Below are positions 46,817 through 55,790 of a stretch of DNA of 64,000 nucleotides, piece by piece (the stretch's first letter is position 1; each line of letters begins with the position of its first letter). The notes under the pieces were generated by a model. That model did not search any database and was not told where the DNA came from. It worked only from the letters and a program-made list of their open reading frames with translations. Source of the DNA: [Clostridium] scindens ATCC 35704 (GTDB lineage Bacteria > Bacillota > Clostridia > Lachnospirales > Lachnospiraceae); NCBI RefSeq assembly GCF_004295125.1, contig NZ_CP036170.1:2730501-2794500 (forward strand). The letters run 5' to 3'. Made by a program: the position numbers and the translations under genes.

Positions 46817-46973
46817 GGCAATTCTCCCGAATAGTCGATTCAGATAATCGTATGAGAGTGATGGCAGATATATAACTATAATTTCGAACCCCAAACCTCC
46901 TTTTTGCATATAGTAGAATAAGGCTAAAGGCTCGCTTATCGCAGAGCCTTTTACGAATACAGGAAGTGACGGC

Positions 46974-47213
46974 ATGAAGTATTGCAGGCATATGGCGGAT
47001 TTAAGCCCGGGGGATAGGGCTGTTGTGACAGACATCTGCATGAATACGGATATGCGCAGACGTCTGCAGGACATGGGGCTGATAGAAGGAACTCTGGTAG
47101 AATGCGTGGGTATCAGCCCTCTTGGAGATCCATGCGCATATTTGATTCGCAGGACGGTAATTGCGCTTCGCAAGGAGGATGCCAGCCAGGTGAGGATCAG
47201 GCTGGTCGCATAG
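46974..47213 (+). CDS. feoA: Ferrous iron transport protein A
   Basis: A 79-residue SH3-like FeoA protein (LSPGDRAVVTDI, RRLQDMGLIEGTLVECVG, DPCAYLIRRTVIALRKED). FeoA assists the FeoB ferrous iron channel. CAGGAAG lies before ATG 46974. feoB follows after about 190 bp holding a hairpin and a tiny ORF, so the two may be differentially expressed. Confidence 0.93.
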   Translation: MKYCRHMADLSPGDRAVVTDICMNTDMRRRLQDMGLIEGTLVECVGISPLGDPCAYLIRRTVIALRKEDASQVRIRLVA

Positions 47214-47315
47214 GGGCACTGGCCTTTCTAATGATAAAAAGAAGACATTTATCAAGAATATCTGCATGGACCGCACAGGACAGACGTAACTTTCATATAC
47301 TATTATAAGGCTATG

Positions 47316-47342
47316 GCCCAAGCAGGACTGCTGGGGCTTTTT
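47316..47342 (+). terminator. Hairpin with T run between feoA and feoB
   Basis: GCCCAAGCA (47316-47324) pairs with TGCTGGGGC (47329-47337) with one A-G mismatch and a GGAC loop, followed by TTTTT. It would end most feoA transcripts or act as an attenuator before feoB. Confidence 0.7.
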
Positions 47343-47363
47343 GTGAAATAAGGCGGTGATCAT

Positions 47364-47414
47364 ATGATTCGTTACCTGCATATGGAAGAGGGGCGGTGGT
47401 GTCAGAATGGGTAA
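47364..47414 (+). CDS. Possible 16-residue leader peptide overlapping the feoB start
   Basis: ATG 47364 opens a 16-codon frame (MIRYLHMEEGRWCQNG) whose TAA at 47412-47414 overlaps the feoB start region, with AGGCGGTGAT upstream. The overlap would allow translational coupling to feoB. It could equally be chance; no homology is known to me. Confidence 0.3.
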   Translation: MIRYLHMEEGRWCQNG

Positions 47415-49478
47415 GGTTCTTGCACTGGCGGGGAATCCTAATGTGGGAAAGAGCACGGTGTTTAACGCGCTGACCGGGCTGAAGCAGCACACGGGAAACT
47501 GGCCGGGAAAGACGGTGAGTAATGCCCGAGGCACTTGCGACTATAATGGAAGGCAGTATGAACTGGTAGATCTTCCGGGATGCTATTCGCTTATGGCACA
47601 TTCCGAGGAAGAGGAGATTGCGCGGGATTACATATGTTTTGCACATCCAGATGTAGTCATTGCCGTCTGTGATGCCACCTGCCTGGAGCGGAACCTGAAT
47701 CTGGTGCTTCAGATTATCGAAGCGGCTGAGCAGGTGATCGTATGCGTGAATCTGATGGATGAGGCGGCAAAAAAGCAGATTCATATAGATATCAAGGGGC
47801 TTTCAAAAGAATTGGGCGTGCCTGTGATCGGAATCACCGCAAGGGAAGAAATCGGCTTGGAACGCATCTTTCTAACGCTGCAGCAGATGGAAAAGCAGAA
47901 GAGTCATAAGCTCTTGGCCTTTGTATATGAAGGACCCGTGGAACGGGCAATCGGCATGCTGGAGCCAGCGGTAGAGTGGGCGACAAAAGGAGAAGAGAAT
48001 ACCAGATGGTTCTGTGCCCGCCTGCTGGATGCGAACAGCAATCTTCTGGATTCCATGGAGGAATATCTAGGTTATTCCCTGGTGGAGGATGCGGAGGTTG
48101 CAGGAGCACTGAAGGAGGCGGTAGAATACCTGGCCCAAGCCGGATATTCGAAGGAGAAGATCAGCGATGCCATCGCCGCGTCCTATATCCGCAGGGCAGA
48201 ACAGATCAGCAGGAAGACGGTACAGTACGGGAAGAAGGATTATGACCGCAAGGATCGGAGGCTGGACTGGATCTTTACCAGCAAGAAGACCGGATTCCCG
48301 ATCATGTTCCTTATGCTTCTTCTGGTGTTCTGGATTACCATCTGCGGGGCCAACTACCCGTCCCAGCTGCTCTCGGATGGGCTGTTCTGGGGGAAGATAA
48401 ACTGGTACTGGCGGTGCGGGCGGCCGGCGTCCCGAAGATGATATATGAGCCGCTGATCTATGGCGTATACCGGGTTGCCGCCTGGGTGGTATCCGTTATG
48501 CTGCCTCCGATGGCAATATTCTTTCCGTTATTTACGCTGCTGGAGGATCTGGGGTACCTTCCAAGGGTTGCGTTTAATCTGGACCATTGCTTCCAAAGAT
48601 GCCATGCCTGCGGCAAGCAGGCGCTGACTATGTGCATGGGATTTGGCTGTAACGCTGTGGGAGTGACGGGATGCCGTATTATAGATTCTCCCAGGGAACG
48701 GCTGATCGCCATTATCACCAATAACTTTGTCCCTTGCAATGGCAGATTTCCCATGCTCTTGTCCATTATATCCATGTTTCTGATTGGAAATGCGGCGGGC
48801 ATATTTTCCTCTTTTTTATCGGCTTTGCTGCTGGCAGGCGTCATTGTGCTGGGAATTCTGATGACGCTGCTAGTATCCCGAATCCTGTCGGGAACCATCC
48901 TAAAAGGGCTTCCTTCGTCATTCACCCTGGAATTGCCGCCATACCGCAGGCCGCAGATTGGCAAGGTGATCGTGCGTTCCGTGCTTGACAGGACAGTCTT
49001 CGTGCTGGGAAGGGCGATCGCGGTGGCAGCCCCGGCAGGGCTTGTCATCTGGCTGATGGCGAACTTTAAGGTGGGAGACGCCACGGTGCTGGCCCGCTGC
49101 GCCGACTTCCTGGATCCATTTGCCCGGCTGATGGGGCTGGACGGCATCATACTGCTGGCCTTTATCCTGGGGATGCCAGCCAATGAGATTGTAATGCCCA
49201 TTGTGGTCATGTGCTATCTGGCTCAGGGCAGCCTGCTGGAACTGGGAGACAGCCAGGCCATGTGGACGCTGCTATCCCAGAATGGATGGACCTGGGTCAC
49301 GGCAATCAGCACCATGCTGTTTTCACTGATGCACTGGCCCTGTGCTACCACCTGCCTTACCATACGCAAAGAGACGGGAAGCCTTAAGTGGATGCTCCTT
49401 TCCATTCTGGTCCCAACGGTGGCCGGCATTGCCGCGTGTATGGCATTTACGTTCATAGCCGGGCTTGTCATGGCATAG
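47407..49478 (+). pseudogene. feoB: Ferrous iron transporter FeoB, frameshifted at a G tract
   Basis: Two overlapping frames (47407-48441 and 48414-49478) together give a full FeoB of about 690 residues. The first holds the GTPase domain (G1 GNPNVGKST, LVDLPGCYSL, NLMD) and the start of the membrane domain (FPIMFLMLLLVFWITICGAN); the second the remaining helices (YEPLIYGVYRVAAWVVSVML, Gate motifs). At 48389-48393 the run TGGGGGAA has five G; a sixth G would read DGLFWGEDKLVLAVRAAGVP and join both halves without loss. So one base is missing in a homopolymer. Sequencing error, mutation or reversible phase variation are possible. Otherwise all parts appear intact. Confidence 0.9.
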
Positions 49479-49523
49479 TTTTGTTATGATAAGAATAGTG
49501 CAGGTTACGGGGGAGATAGGAAG

Positions 49524-50648
49524 ATGCATATAAACGAGAAGCAGGGGGCCATGCTGGAAGTTTTCCTTTTATGCCTTATGCTGGCAGGAGGAGGCATTCT
49601 AAGCTGGAATAGGGGGGATGCCGATACGGAGAGCCAGGTAAGGTCTGTCCGTCAGGAGAGTTCTGAAGAAAAAGTAAAGGATCCGGGCACTTCTGGAAAG
49701 GAGCGGGCACAGGAAGAAGAGAAGGATTACATAAAATGGGTGGAATTCAACGTAACTTGCGAGGCAATGAAGAAGGCGTACCAGTATGATCTGGATAGTT
49801 ATGGAAAGGATCCGCATCTTCATTGGGTGGATCTTCTGGCAATTCTAGGCACCAAGTACGGTGGAGACTTCACCAGGTACCAGGAGGAAGATCTGGCGGA
49901 TATCGCCGAAAAACTGCTGGATGGAAGCCAGACGGTTGAGGAAATGACGAAGGATATGGAGTATTATCCCTACTACCGGGAAGCATACGGCGCGGTCCTT
50001 GACGGGATGGTGGGGGAATTCCAGTACGTACATCCGAAGAAGAAGGTTTATGGACTGAAGGCCTACAGCCCGATTGCGAAGGAATTTCCCTATTCGGATT
50101 ATGATGACTTTGGCGTGTCCAGAAGTTATGGATATAAGAGAAATCATCTGGGGCATGATATGATGGGGCAGGTAGGAACGCCTGTGATCGCCGTGGAATC
50201 CGGCTATGTATCAGCGTTTGGATGGAACCAGTATGGTGGCTGGCGCATCGGTATAAACAGTTTTGACGGCAGGCGCTATTATTACTACGCCCACTTAAGG
50301 CAGAACCGCCCTTATGCAGAAGGTTTAAAAGAAGGAGCGGTGGTGCAGGCAGGGGATGTCATCGGATATATTGGCAGAACCGGCTACAGCACGGAAGAGA
50401 ATACGAATAACATCGATGAGTATCATCTGCATTTTGGCCTGCAGTTGATTTTTGACGAATCCCAAAGGGAAGGAAATAACGAGATATGGGTCAGCTGCTA
50501 CGAATTGACCAGATTTCTTTCCCAGAACCGCTCGGAAGTACAGCGCGATGATGAAACGAAGGAATGGACCCGCGTCCGCCAGATAAAGGACCCGGAGGCA
50601 ATCCGCTATCGGAACGAGCAAAAAGAAAAATCAGGGACAGAGCAGTAA
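49524..50648 (+). CDS. M23 family metallopeptidase, membrane-anchored
   Basis: A 374-residue protein with an N-terminal hydrophobic segment (AMLEVFLLCLMLAGGGIL), a charged linker, and a C-terminal LytM/M23 endopeptidase domain. Zinc ligands appear in RNHLGHDMMG (H-x3-D) and DEYHLHFGLQ (HxH). Such enzymes cut peptidoglycan peptides; SpoIIQ-like non-catalytic relatives also exist, but here the ligands are present. GGGGGAGATAGG precedes ATG 49524. It converges on a small minus-strand gene across a hairpin. Confidence 0.88.
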   Translation: MHINEKQGAMLEVFLLCLMLAGGGILSWNRGDADTESQVRSVRQESSEEKVKDPGTSGKERAQEEEKDYIKWVEFNVTCEAMKKAYQYDLDSYGKDPHLHWVDLLAILGTKYGGDFTRYQEEDLADIAEKLLDGSQTVEEMTKDMEYYPYYREAYGAVLDGMVGEFQYVHPKKKVYGLKAYSPIAKEFPYSDYDDFGVSRSYGYKRNHLGHDMMGQVGTPVIAVESGYVSAFGWNQYGGWRIGINSFDGRRYYYYAHLRQNRPYAEGLKEGAVVQAGDVIGYIGRTGYSTEENTNNIDEYHLHFGLQLIFDESQREGNNEIWVSCYELTRFLSQNRSEVQRDDETKEWTRVRQIKDPEAIRYRNEQKEKSGTEQ

Positions 50649-50660
50649 ACTCTATCCCTG
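50632..50660. terminator. Shared terminator hairpin of convergent genes
   Basis: CAGGGACAGAG (50632-50642) pairs with CTCTATCCCTG (50650-50660) with one mismatch; it spans both stop codons. On the minus strand it is followed by a long U-rich stretch (complement of 50619-50631), so it mainly serves the small minus-strand gene. Confidence 0.72.
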
Positions 50661-50831
50661 AAACATATTTTCCACGTAACTGTTCATTTCTTCCCGGCTT
50701 TTGACCTGGCGGGCTCCATCCACGATTCTTTCCTGCTCCTGTTTCGAAAGAGAGGCAAAACGGCTGAGAATGTCGGAATGCTGGGCCAGAGACATGGTAA
50801 AGCCAATGGGAAGCTCTTCATTGTCTATCAT
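50652..50831 (-). CDS. Small uncharacterised protein, 59 residues
   Basis: ATG 50831 with GAGGTGA 8 bp upstream opens a 59-codon frame ending in TAG at 50652-50654. The product (MIDNEELPIGFTMSLAQHSD, ending EEMNSYVENMFQG) is charged, helical and soluble, without cysteines or membrane segments. The good ribosome site, coding-like composition and terminator support a real gene. I do not recognise the family. Confidence 0.72.
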   Translation of the reverse strand: MIDNEELPIGFTMSLAQHSDILSRFASLSKQEQERIVDGARQVKSREEMNSYVENMFQG

Positions 50832-51002
50832 TTGCTATCACCTCATAGTTAGGATGTGCAATAACAGGAAATTTATGAGACTGAATTGAAATCAGAAATT
50901 TTATTAAAATCATATAAATAGATTGACTAAATAAACTGAAAAGGCTAATATAAAGATAACAAGAGGATATTTACCTACACAGATGAGAAAGGGGTTGTTG
51001 GT

Positions 51003-51359
51003 ATGCCTGAAACAATTCGAATATTTGTAATTGTCACATGCGTAATCTTGATCGGAGCGCTGCTTATCTTGTATATAGGCGGCCGGGCGGATGCTAAGAA
51101 TAATCTGCTTCACAGGGCTTGGAACTCCTTTTTATGTGCATACCTGAAATTGGATATCCATATGAGTTATGGAGCCGATTATCTAAAGAATGGACGCAGG
51201 ACCACATATGAGGAGGAATTCGCAGGCTACCGTCCGCAGGGAGAAGCAGGAGAGGGGATCCGCAGAAAGAAGATGCGTCTGGAAGAATTGCAGAAGACGG
51301 GAGGCAATCGGCAGGAGTTAGGAAAGAAGGATCGGTATAATCTTAAGATATTAAAATAA
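51003..51359 (+). CDS. Small single-pass membrane protein of unknown function
   Basis: A 118-residue protein with one N-terminal helix (IFVIVTCVILIGALLILYIG, residues about 8-27) and a basic cytoplasmic or exterior tail (GGRADAKNNLLHRAWNSFLC; YGADYLKNGRRTTYEEEF). GAAAGGGG is about 9 bp before ATG 51003. It lies alone between a convergent small gene and a palindromic element. I do not recognise the family. Confidence 0.7.
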   Translation: MPETIRIFVIVTCVILIGALLILYIGGRADAKNNLLHRAWNSFLCAYLKLDIHMSYGADYLKNGRRTTYEEEFAGYRPQGEAGEGIRRKKMRLEELQKTGGNRQELGKKDRYNLKILK

Positions 51360-51381
51360 AGCTCTATAAACATTTGAAGAT

Positions 51382-51426
51382 GGGGACGTCCCCCATGATC
51401 TAGAGGATCGTGGCCGGGACGTCCCC
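51382..51426. repeat. GGGGACGTCCC palindromic element (terminator-like)
   Basis: GGGGACGTCCC (51382-51392) and GGGACGTCCCC (51416-51426) pair over 11 bp, and CCATGATC/GATCGTGG continue the stem inside. Each 11-mer is itself nearly palindromic. It could terminate the preceding gene, but its design recalls dispersed palindromic repeats. Confidence 0.7.
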
Positions 51427-51460
51427 GTTTCTTTGCGAGGCTTGCATTTCGCGGGAGAAT

Positions 51461-51468
51461 GGTATAAT
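51461..51468 (+). promoter_or_regulatory. Extended -10 promoter of the YibE/F operon
   Basis: TATAAT at 51463-51468 is preceded by GG of a TGG extended element (T at 51460-51461 region); TTGCAT at 51442-51447 is a -35 at a short 15-bp spacing. The start point would be near 51475, before ATG 51504. Confidence 0.5.
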
Positions 51469-51503
51469 ATCAATTGCGACTAGAAAGAAGTTGGTGGATG
51501 ATT

Positions 51504-52652
51504 ATGAGATTAAAGAAGAAGATGCCTTACCGGGAGCGCATACGAAGGTTCTACAGGCGTTTCTGGTGGCAGCTGTGGCTTCTGGCGGCGCTGGCCGCAG
51601 CGGCTATATTTGCGTTCCATAACGAAGGGCTCTATGATACGCCCGTGGGAAAGATCGTGAAGGTTGACACGCAGCAGTCGGGAACGGCTACCAATTATAA
51701 TTCCCTGTCTGAGAATGACTCGGAACCTGTCTACCGCCAGAAGATGACGGTGAAGATACTCAATGGCAGGCATAAAGGAAAGCGAGTTACGGTGGCGGGA
51801 GAATACGACTATACAGGCATGGATAAGGAAGCATACAGGAGGGGAGACAAGGTGTTCCTAAGTCTCTCGGGAGAAGACAAGATATCTTCTGCCAGCATCA
51901 AAGGGGTGAAAAGAGACCAGTACGCCGTTCTACTGGCAGTCATCTTGGCCTATCTTGTCATCATCCTTGGCAAAGGAAGGGGGATTCTCTCCCTGTGCTC
52001 CATTGGCATGAATATTGTCATCTTTCTCTATGGGCTGGCCCGCTATGAGGCGGGGGATGACCTTATGGGGATCTGCGTGGCCATGATCGTGGCACTCACG
52101 GTGCTGACCTTGTTCCTGGTAAATGGAGTGAACCGCCGATCGCTGGTGGCGATTCTATCCGCGCTTGCGACGGCCGCCCTGACGATGGAAATTTTTCTTC
52201 TGGCTATGGAATATGGAGGAGAGATAGACTATGCGGCTCTTGACTATGTGGCGGGAGGACAAGATCTGGAATCCATCTTTATCGCAAGCGTGGCTATTGC
52301 CGGACTCGGAGCAGTAATGGATGTGGCGGTGTCCATTGCGGCTGCTTTGAATGAACTGATCTTAAAGGATCCCGGGATCTCTGTAAAGAGTCTGGCCCGC
52401 TCAGGAAGAGAGATCGGGCATGACATCATGGGGACCATGATCAATGTATTGCTTTTTACCTATATCTGCGGGCTGATTCCGCTTATGATCATGAAGATGA
52501 AGAATGAGGTAAGCTTGCTGACGATCGTTCGCCTGCAGATACCTTTTGAAATCAGCAGATTTCTGATCGGAGGCATCGGAATCGTGCTGGCAATCCCAGT
52601 CAGCATCGCATTGTCCTCCATAATACTGAAGATAGGGAGGAAAAAGACATGA
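51504..52652 (+). CDS. YibE/F-like membrane protein (first of a pair)
   Basis: A 382-residue protein from ATG 51504; upstream ATGs at 51474-51498 lie at or before the likely transcription start and lack a site. A basic N-terminus and one helix (LWLLAALAAAAIFAFHNEGL) precede an extracytoplasmic beta-rich domain (about 45-140) and seven or so helices in the YibE/F block (LAVILAYLVIILGKGRG; ESIFIASVAIAGLGAVMDVA). Function is unknown; members occur as pairs in Gram-positive bacteria. It overlaps the second YibE/F gene by 4 bp. Confidence 0.85.
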   Translation: MRLKKKMPYRERIRRFYRRFWWQLWLLAALAAAAIFAFHNEGLYDTPVGKIVKVDTQQSGTATNYNSLSENDSEPVYRQKMTVKILNGRHKGKRVTVAGEYDYTGMDKEAYRRGDKVFLSLSGEDKISSASIKGVKRDQYAVLLAVILAYLVIILGKGRGILSLCSIGMNIVIFLYGLARYEAGDDLMGICVAMIVALTVLTLFLVNGVNRRSLVAILSALATAALTMEIFLLAMEYGGEIDYAALDYVAGGQDLESIFIASVAIAGLGAVMDVAVSIAAALNELILKDPGISVKSLARSGREIGHDIMGTMINVLLFTYICGLIPLMIMKMKNEVSLLTIVRLQIPFEISRFLIGGIGIVLAIPVSIALSSIILKIGRKKT

Positions 52653-53398
52653 TCTATATTCTGGCGGCTGTATTCTTCCTCCTTCTGTTGATTGTAGGGG
52701 GAGACAGAGGCGCGGTATCTCTGATAACCCTGGTTGGAAATATGCTGGTATTTCTGGCGGCCGTGGTGGCGATGGCAGCCCGGATCCATCCAATCCTCGT
52801 GACGGTGGCAGGAAGCGTGGCAGTCAACTGCATCACCATCCTCTATCAGAACGGAACCGGGAAGAAGTCCATCTCCGCACTTTTATCCGTAGGGGCGGTC
52901 ATGCTGGCACTTCTGGTATTCGTTTTCTGGATTGGGGGGAAGATGCACATTGGCGGATTGAATGAGATTGATATGAAGAGTGATCTGAGTCTGTACTATT
53001 CCTTTAATATCCATGTGGATATGCGGATGGTATGCATATCCATGATTATCATCGGGCTACTGGGAGCGGTGATGGATTCGGCGGTTGCCATTTCCTCCTC
53101 CATCTATGAGGTGTATGACAACAACCCTGATCTGGGGACGAAAGAACTGTTTGAGTCTGGAATTGCCATGGGCAAGGATGTGATGGCGACCACGCTGAAT
53201 ACGCTGAATTTTGCCTATATAGGGGAGGCGCTGATGCTGATATTGTACTTGAGGCAGTACCATTATTCCTTGGTGTCCATGCTGAATGCCAAGGCATTCC
53301 TCCAGGACTTTGCCTGCATCGTGATCAGCGCCATAGGCTGTATTCTTGTGATTCCGGTATGTGCCGGGATCACCGCCAAGATCCTGAAGGAGCAGTAA
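52649..53398 (+). CDS. YibE/F-like membrane protein (second of a pair)
   Basis: A 249-residue polytopic protein with about seven helices and the same block (VCISMIIIGLLGAVMDSAVA) as its larger partner, but without the extracytoplasmic domain. ATGA overlap with the preceding stop shows coupling, so the two likely form one complex. It ends 2 bp before the stop of the convergent mgtC-like gene, with no terminator between. Confidence 0.87.
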   Translation: MIYILAAVFFLLLLIVGGDRGAVSLITLVGNMLVFLAAVVAMAARIHPILVTVAGSVAVNCITILYQNGTGKKSISALLSVGAVMLALLVFVFWIGGKMHIGGLNEIDMKSDLSLYYSFNIHVDMRMVCISMIIIGLLGAVMDSAVAISSSIYEVYDNNPDLGTKELFESGIAMGKDVMATTLNTLNFAYIGEALMLILYLRQYHYSLVSMLNAKAFLQDFACIVISAIGCILVIPVCAGITAKILKEQ

Positions 53399-53400
53399 GG

Positions 53401-54075
53401 TCAGATGTCGATGGACTTGATCTGCGGATACTCCTTTAGTAATTGAAATATATCATAGATATCGTAGGCTTCAGGGAAGCGTACATACAGCCGGATCTCC
53501 AATGTTGCTGCGTCCACACGCTTGGCAGTAATATTGGAGATTTTTATCTTCTTAGTGGCAAAGATGTCAGTTAATAGGACCTTGATGTCCTCGGATCCGT
53601 CTACCAGGATGGTGATCTGCTCGATGGATGAACTTCTGGGGTGGAGGAATCGGGTATGGAACAGAAGTTGAAACAGGAGGATGAGCAGGGTGGAAGCGGC
53701 GCTTAAGATATACATGCCTGCGCCGAACGCCATGCCGATGCCTACCGTTGCCCAGATTCCGGCAGCAGTGGTGATGCCCATTACATTCATGTGGCGGGTG
53801 AAGATGACGCCGGCCCCCAGAAAGCCGACGGCAGTAACCACTCCGGCAGCAATACGGGAGGGGTCAAGCCCGATATGCTCCATAAAGAGTATGTCGTAGA
53901 ATCCATATTTGGATATGAGCATCATTAAGGAGGAGGCCAGAGCCACGATAGCATGAGTACGGATGCCGGCCATCTTCATATGGCTTTCCCGCTCATAGCC
54001 GATCATGGCGCCGCAAAGGGCTGCCCCCAAAAGACGCAGAAAATAGATCAGTTGAATATTCATTGTAAAAGCCAT
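53401..54075 (-). CDS. MgtC/SapB family membrane protein
   Basis: A 224-residue protein. Four to five N-terminal helices carry the MgtC signatures (ALCGAMIGYERESHMKMAGI, GFLGAGVIF, GITTAAGIWATVGIGMAFGA), and the C-terminal 75 residues form an ACT-like soluble domain (EQITILVDGSEDIKVLLTDI). AGGAGG is 7 bp before ATG 54075. MgtC proteins are linked to growth at low magnesium and to virulence in pathogens; in gut commensals the role is not known. Confidence 0.92.
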   Translation of the reverse strand: MAFTMNIQLIYFLRLLGAALCGAMIGYERESHMKMAGIRTHAIVALASSLMMLISKYGFYDILFMEHIGLDPSRIAAGVVTAVGFLGAGVIFTRHMNVMGITTAAGIWATVGIGMAFGAGMYILSAASTLLILLFQLLFHTRFLHPRSSSIEQITILVDGSEDIKVLLTDIFATKKIKISNITAKRVDAATLEIRLYVRFPEAYDIYDIFQLLKEYPQIKSIDI

Positions 54076-54266
54076 GCAGGCACCTCCTGATTCTTGCCGG
54101 ATATGATCGCTTCCAAAGTTCCATTCGTATCTACTATCTATTATAAGCGAAACTGGGAGGAAAAACTACCAGTTTTGATGAATGACTGGTGGAATCAGCG
54201 GCATAATGGTATGATATAGGCAGCAAGTCTGCATAAATAAGAACATAGAAAGAGAGTGAAAAGCCT

Positions 54267-55049
54267 ATGATTAATTACTCTGAAGATAAGGACAGGCAGT
54301 ATCATATCCAGGTAGCGCAAGGAGAAGTGGGAAGATACGTGATCCTACCGGGAGATCCGAAACGCTGCGCAAAGATCGCGGAACACTTTGAGGAACCCAG
54401 GCTCATAGCTGACAGCAGGGAATATGTGACCTATACCGGCTATCTGGAAGGGGAAAAGGTAAGCGCAACTTCCACCGGCATCGGAGGGCCGTCCGCGTCC
54501 ATCGCCATGGAAGAACTTGCAAGAGTCGGAGCGGATACATTTATCCGGGTAGGCACTAGCGGCGGCATGGCTCTGGATGTAAAGAGTGGGGACGTGGTGA
54601 TCGCCTCCGGGGCAATCCGGATGGAGGGAACGAGCAAAGAGTATGCCCCCATCGAATATCCGGCAGTTGCGGACATCCAGGTGACCAATGCCTTGATCCA
54701 GGCAGCAAAGAAGCAGGGGCAGGATTACCACGTAGGCGTGGTGCAGTGCAAAGACGCTTTCTATGGGCAGCATTCGCCGGAAACCAAGCCAGTGGGCTAT
54801 GAGTTGAAGAATAAATGGGATGCCTGGGTCAAATGCGGATGCCTGGCATCAGAGATGGAGTCGGCCGCCCTATATATCGTGGGCAGCTGTCTGAGAGTCA
54901 GGGTCGGCACGGTGCTTTTGGTGATGGCCAATCAGGAGCGAGCGAAGAAGAACCTCCCCAATCCAGTGGCACATGACGTGGAGGCACCTATCCGCACGGC
55001 GATCGAGGCGCTTAAGACGCTGATCAGAGAAGATAAGAAGCAGGATTAA
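54267..55049 (+). CDS. udp: Uridine phosphorylase
   Basis: A 260-residue NP-I family nucleoside phosphorylase. [58 protein letters not shown] and the SEMESAALY purine/pyrimidine-site motif match Udp. It splits uridine with phosphate to uracil and ribose-1-phosphate. It heads a salvage operon with deoD (13-bp gap), deoC and cdd. GAGAGTG precedes ATG 54267. Confidence 0.93.
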   Translation: MINYSEDKDRQYHIQVAQGEVGRYVILPGDPKRCAKIAEHFEEPRLIADSREYVTYTGYLEGEKVSATSTGIGGPSASIAMEELARVGADTFIRVGTSGGMALDVKSGDVVIASGAIRMEGTSKEYAPIEYPAVADIQVTNALIQAAKKQGQDYHVGVVQCKDAFYGQHSPETKPVGYELKNKWDAWVKCGCLASEMESAALYIVGSCLRVRVGTVLLVMANQERAKKNLPNPVAHDVEAPIRTAIEALKTLIREDKKQD

Positions 55050-55062
55050 GGAGGAAAGATAT

Positions 55063-55761
55063 ATGGGAACACCACATAATGCAGCAGAAAAAGGAGAGAT
55101 AGCCAGCACGGTACTGATGCCGGGAGACCCGCTTCGGGCGAAATACATCGCAGATACTTATCTGGAAGATGCCAGGTGCTTTAATACGGTGCGGAACATG
55201 CTGGGATATACAGGAACTTATAAAGGCCGGGAAATCTCAGTTATGGGGGGCGGCATGGGGATGCCGTCCATCGGAATCTATACGTATGAACTTTATCATA
55301 GGTATGAGGTGGAGGCAATCATACGGATTGGCTCTGCCGGCGCGTTAAGGGACGATATCCAGTTGAAGGACGTGGTGATCGGCATGGGAGCCTGCACGGA
55401 TTCCAATTATGCCGCACAGTACCAGCTGCCCGGCACATTTGCGCCGATCGCAGATTACAGGCTGCTTGAGAAGGCGGTGAATACCGCAAGGGTCCAAGGA
55501 GTCAACGTGAAGGTGGGAAATATCCTGTCCTCTGATATTTTTTACAATGATGACGATGAAGTAAATGCGAAATGGAGGAAAATGGGCGTGATGGCTGTGG
55601 AGATGGAAGCGGCGGCCCTCTATATGAACGCGGCCCGGGCAGGGAAGAAGGCGTTATGCATGCTGACCATCTCAAACCATCTGTTCCGGCAGGAGAGCAT
55701 AAGCGCCAGCGAACGGCAGTCAGGATTCGGACAGATGATGGAGATCGCGCTGGAATTATAA
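55063..55761 (+). CDS. deoD: Purine-nucleoside phosphorylase, DeoD type
   Basis: A 232-residue hexameric-type PNP. N-terminal [56 protein letters not shown] and [13 protein letters not shown] are DeoD signatures; the catalytic Asp of the family lies in TISNHLF-type segment, here with Asn in place of Asp (SNHL where E. coli has SDHI). AAGGAGG is 8 bp before ATG 55063. It works with udp, deoC and cdd in nucleoside catabolism. Confidence 0.93.
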   Translation: MGTPHNAAEKGEIASTVLMPGDPLRAKYIADTYLEDARCFNTVRNMLGYTGTYKGREISVMGGGMGMPSIGIYTYELYHRYEVEAIIRIGSAGALRDDIQLKDVVIGMGACTDSNYAAQYQLPGTFAPIADYRLLEKAVNTARVQGVNVKVGNILSSDIFYNDDDEVNAKWRKMGVMAVEMEAAALYMNAARAGKKALCMLTISNHLFRQESISASERQSGFGQMMEIALEL

Positions 55762-55790
55762 CAGTACAAGGAAAAGGAGTGTTGGATGAT

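Noticed and set aside
46817-47173. N-terminal extension of the LysM-GH18 enzyme
   Set aside because: The LysM domain begins right at ATG 46816 with a good ribosome site; the upstream part overlaps feoA antisense and has no homology.
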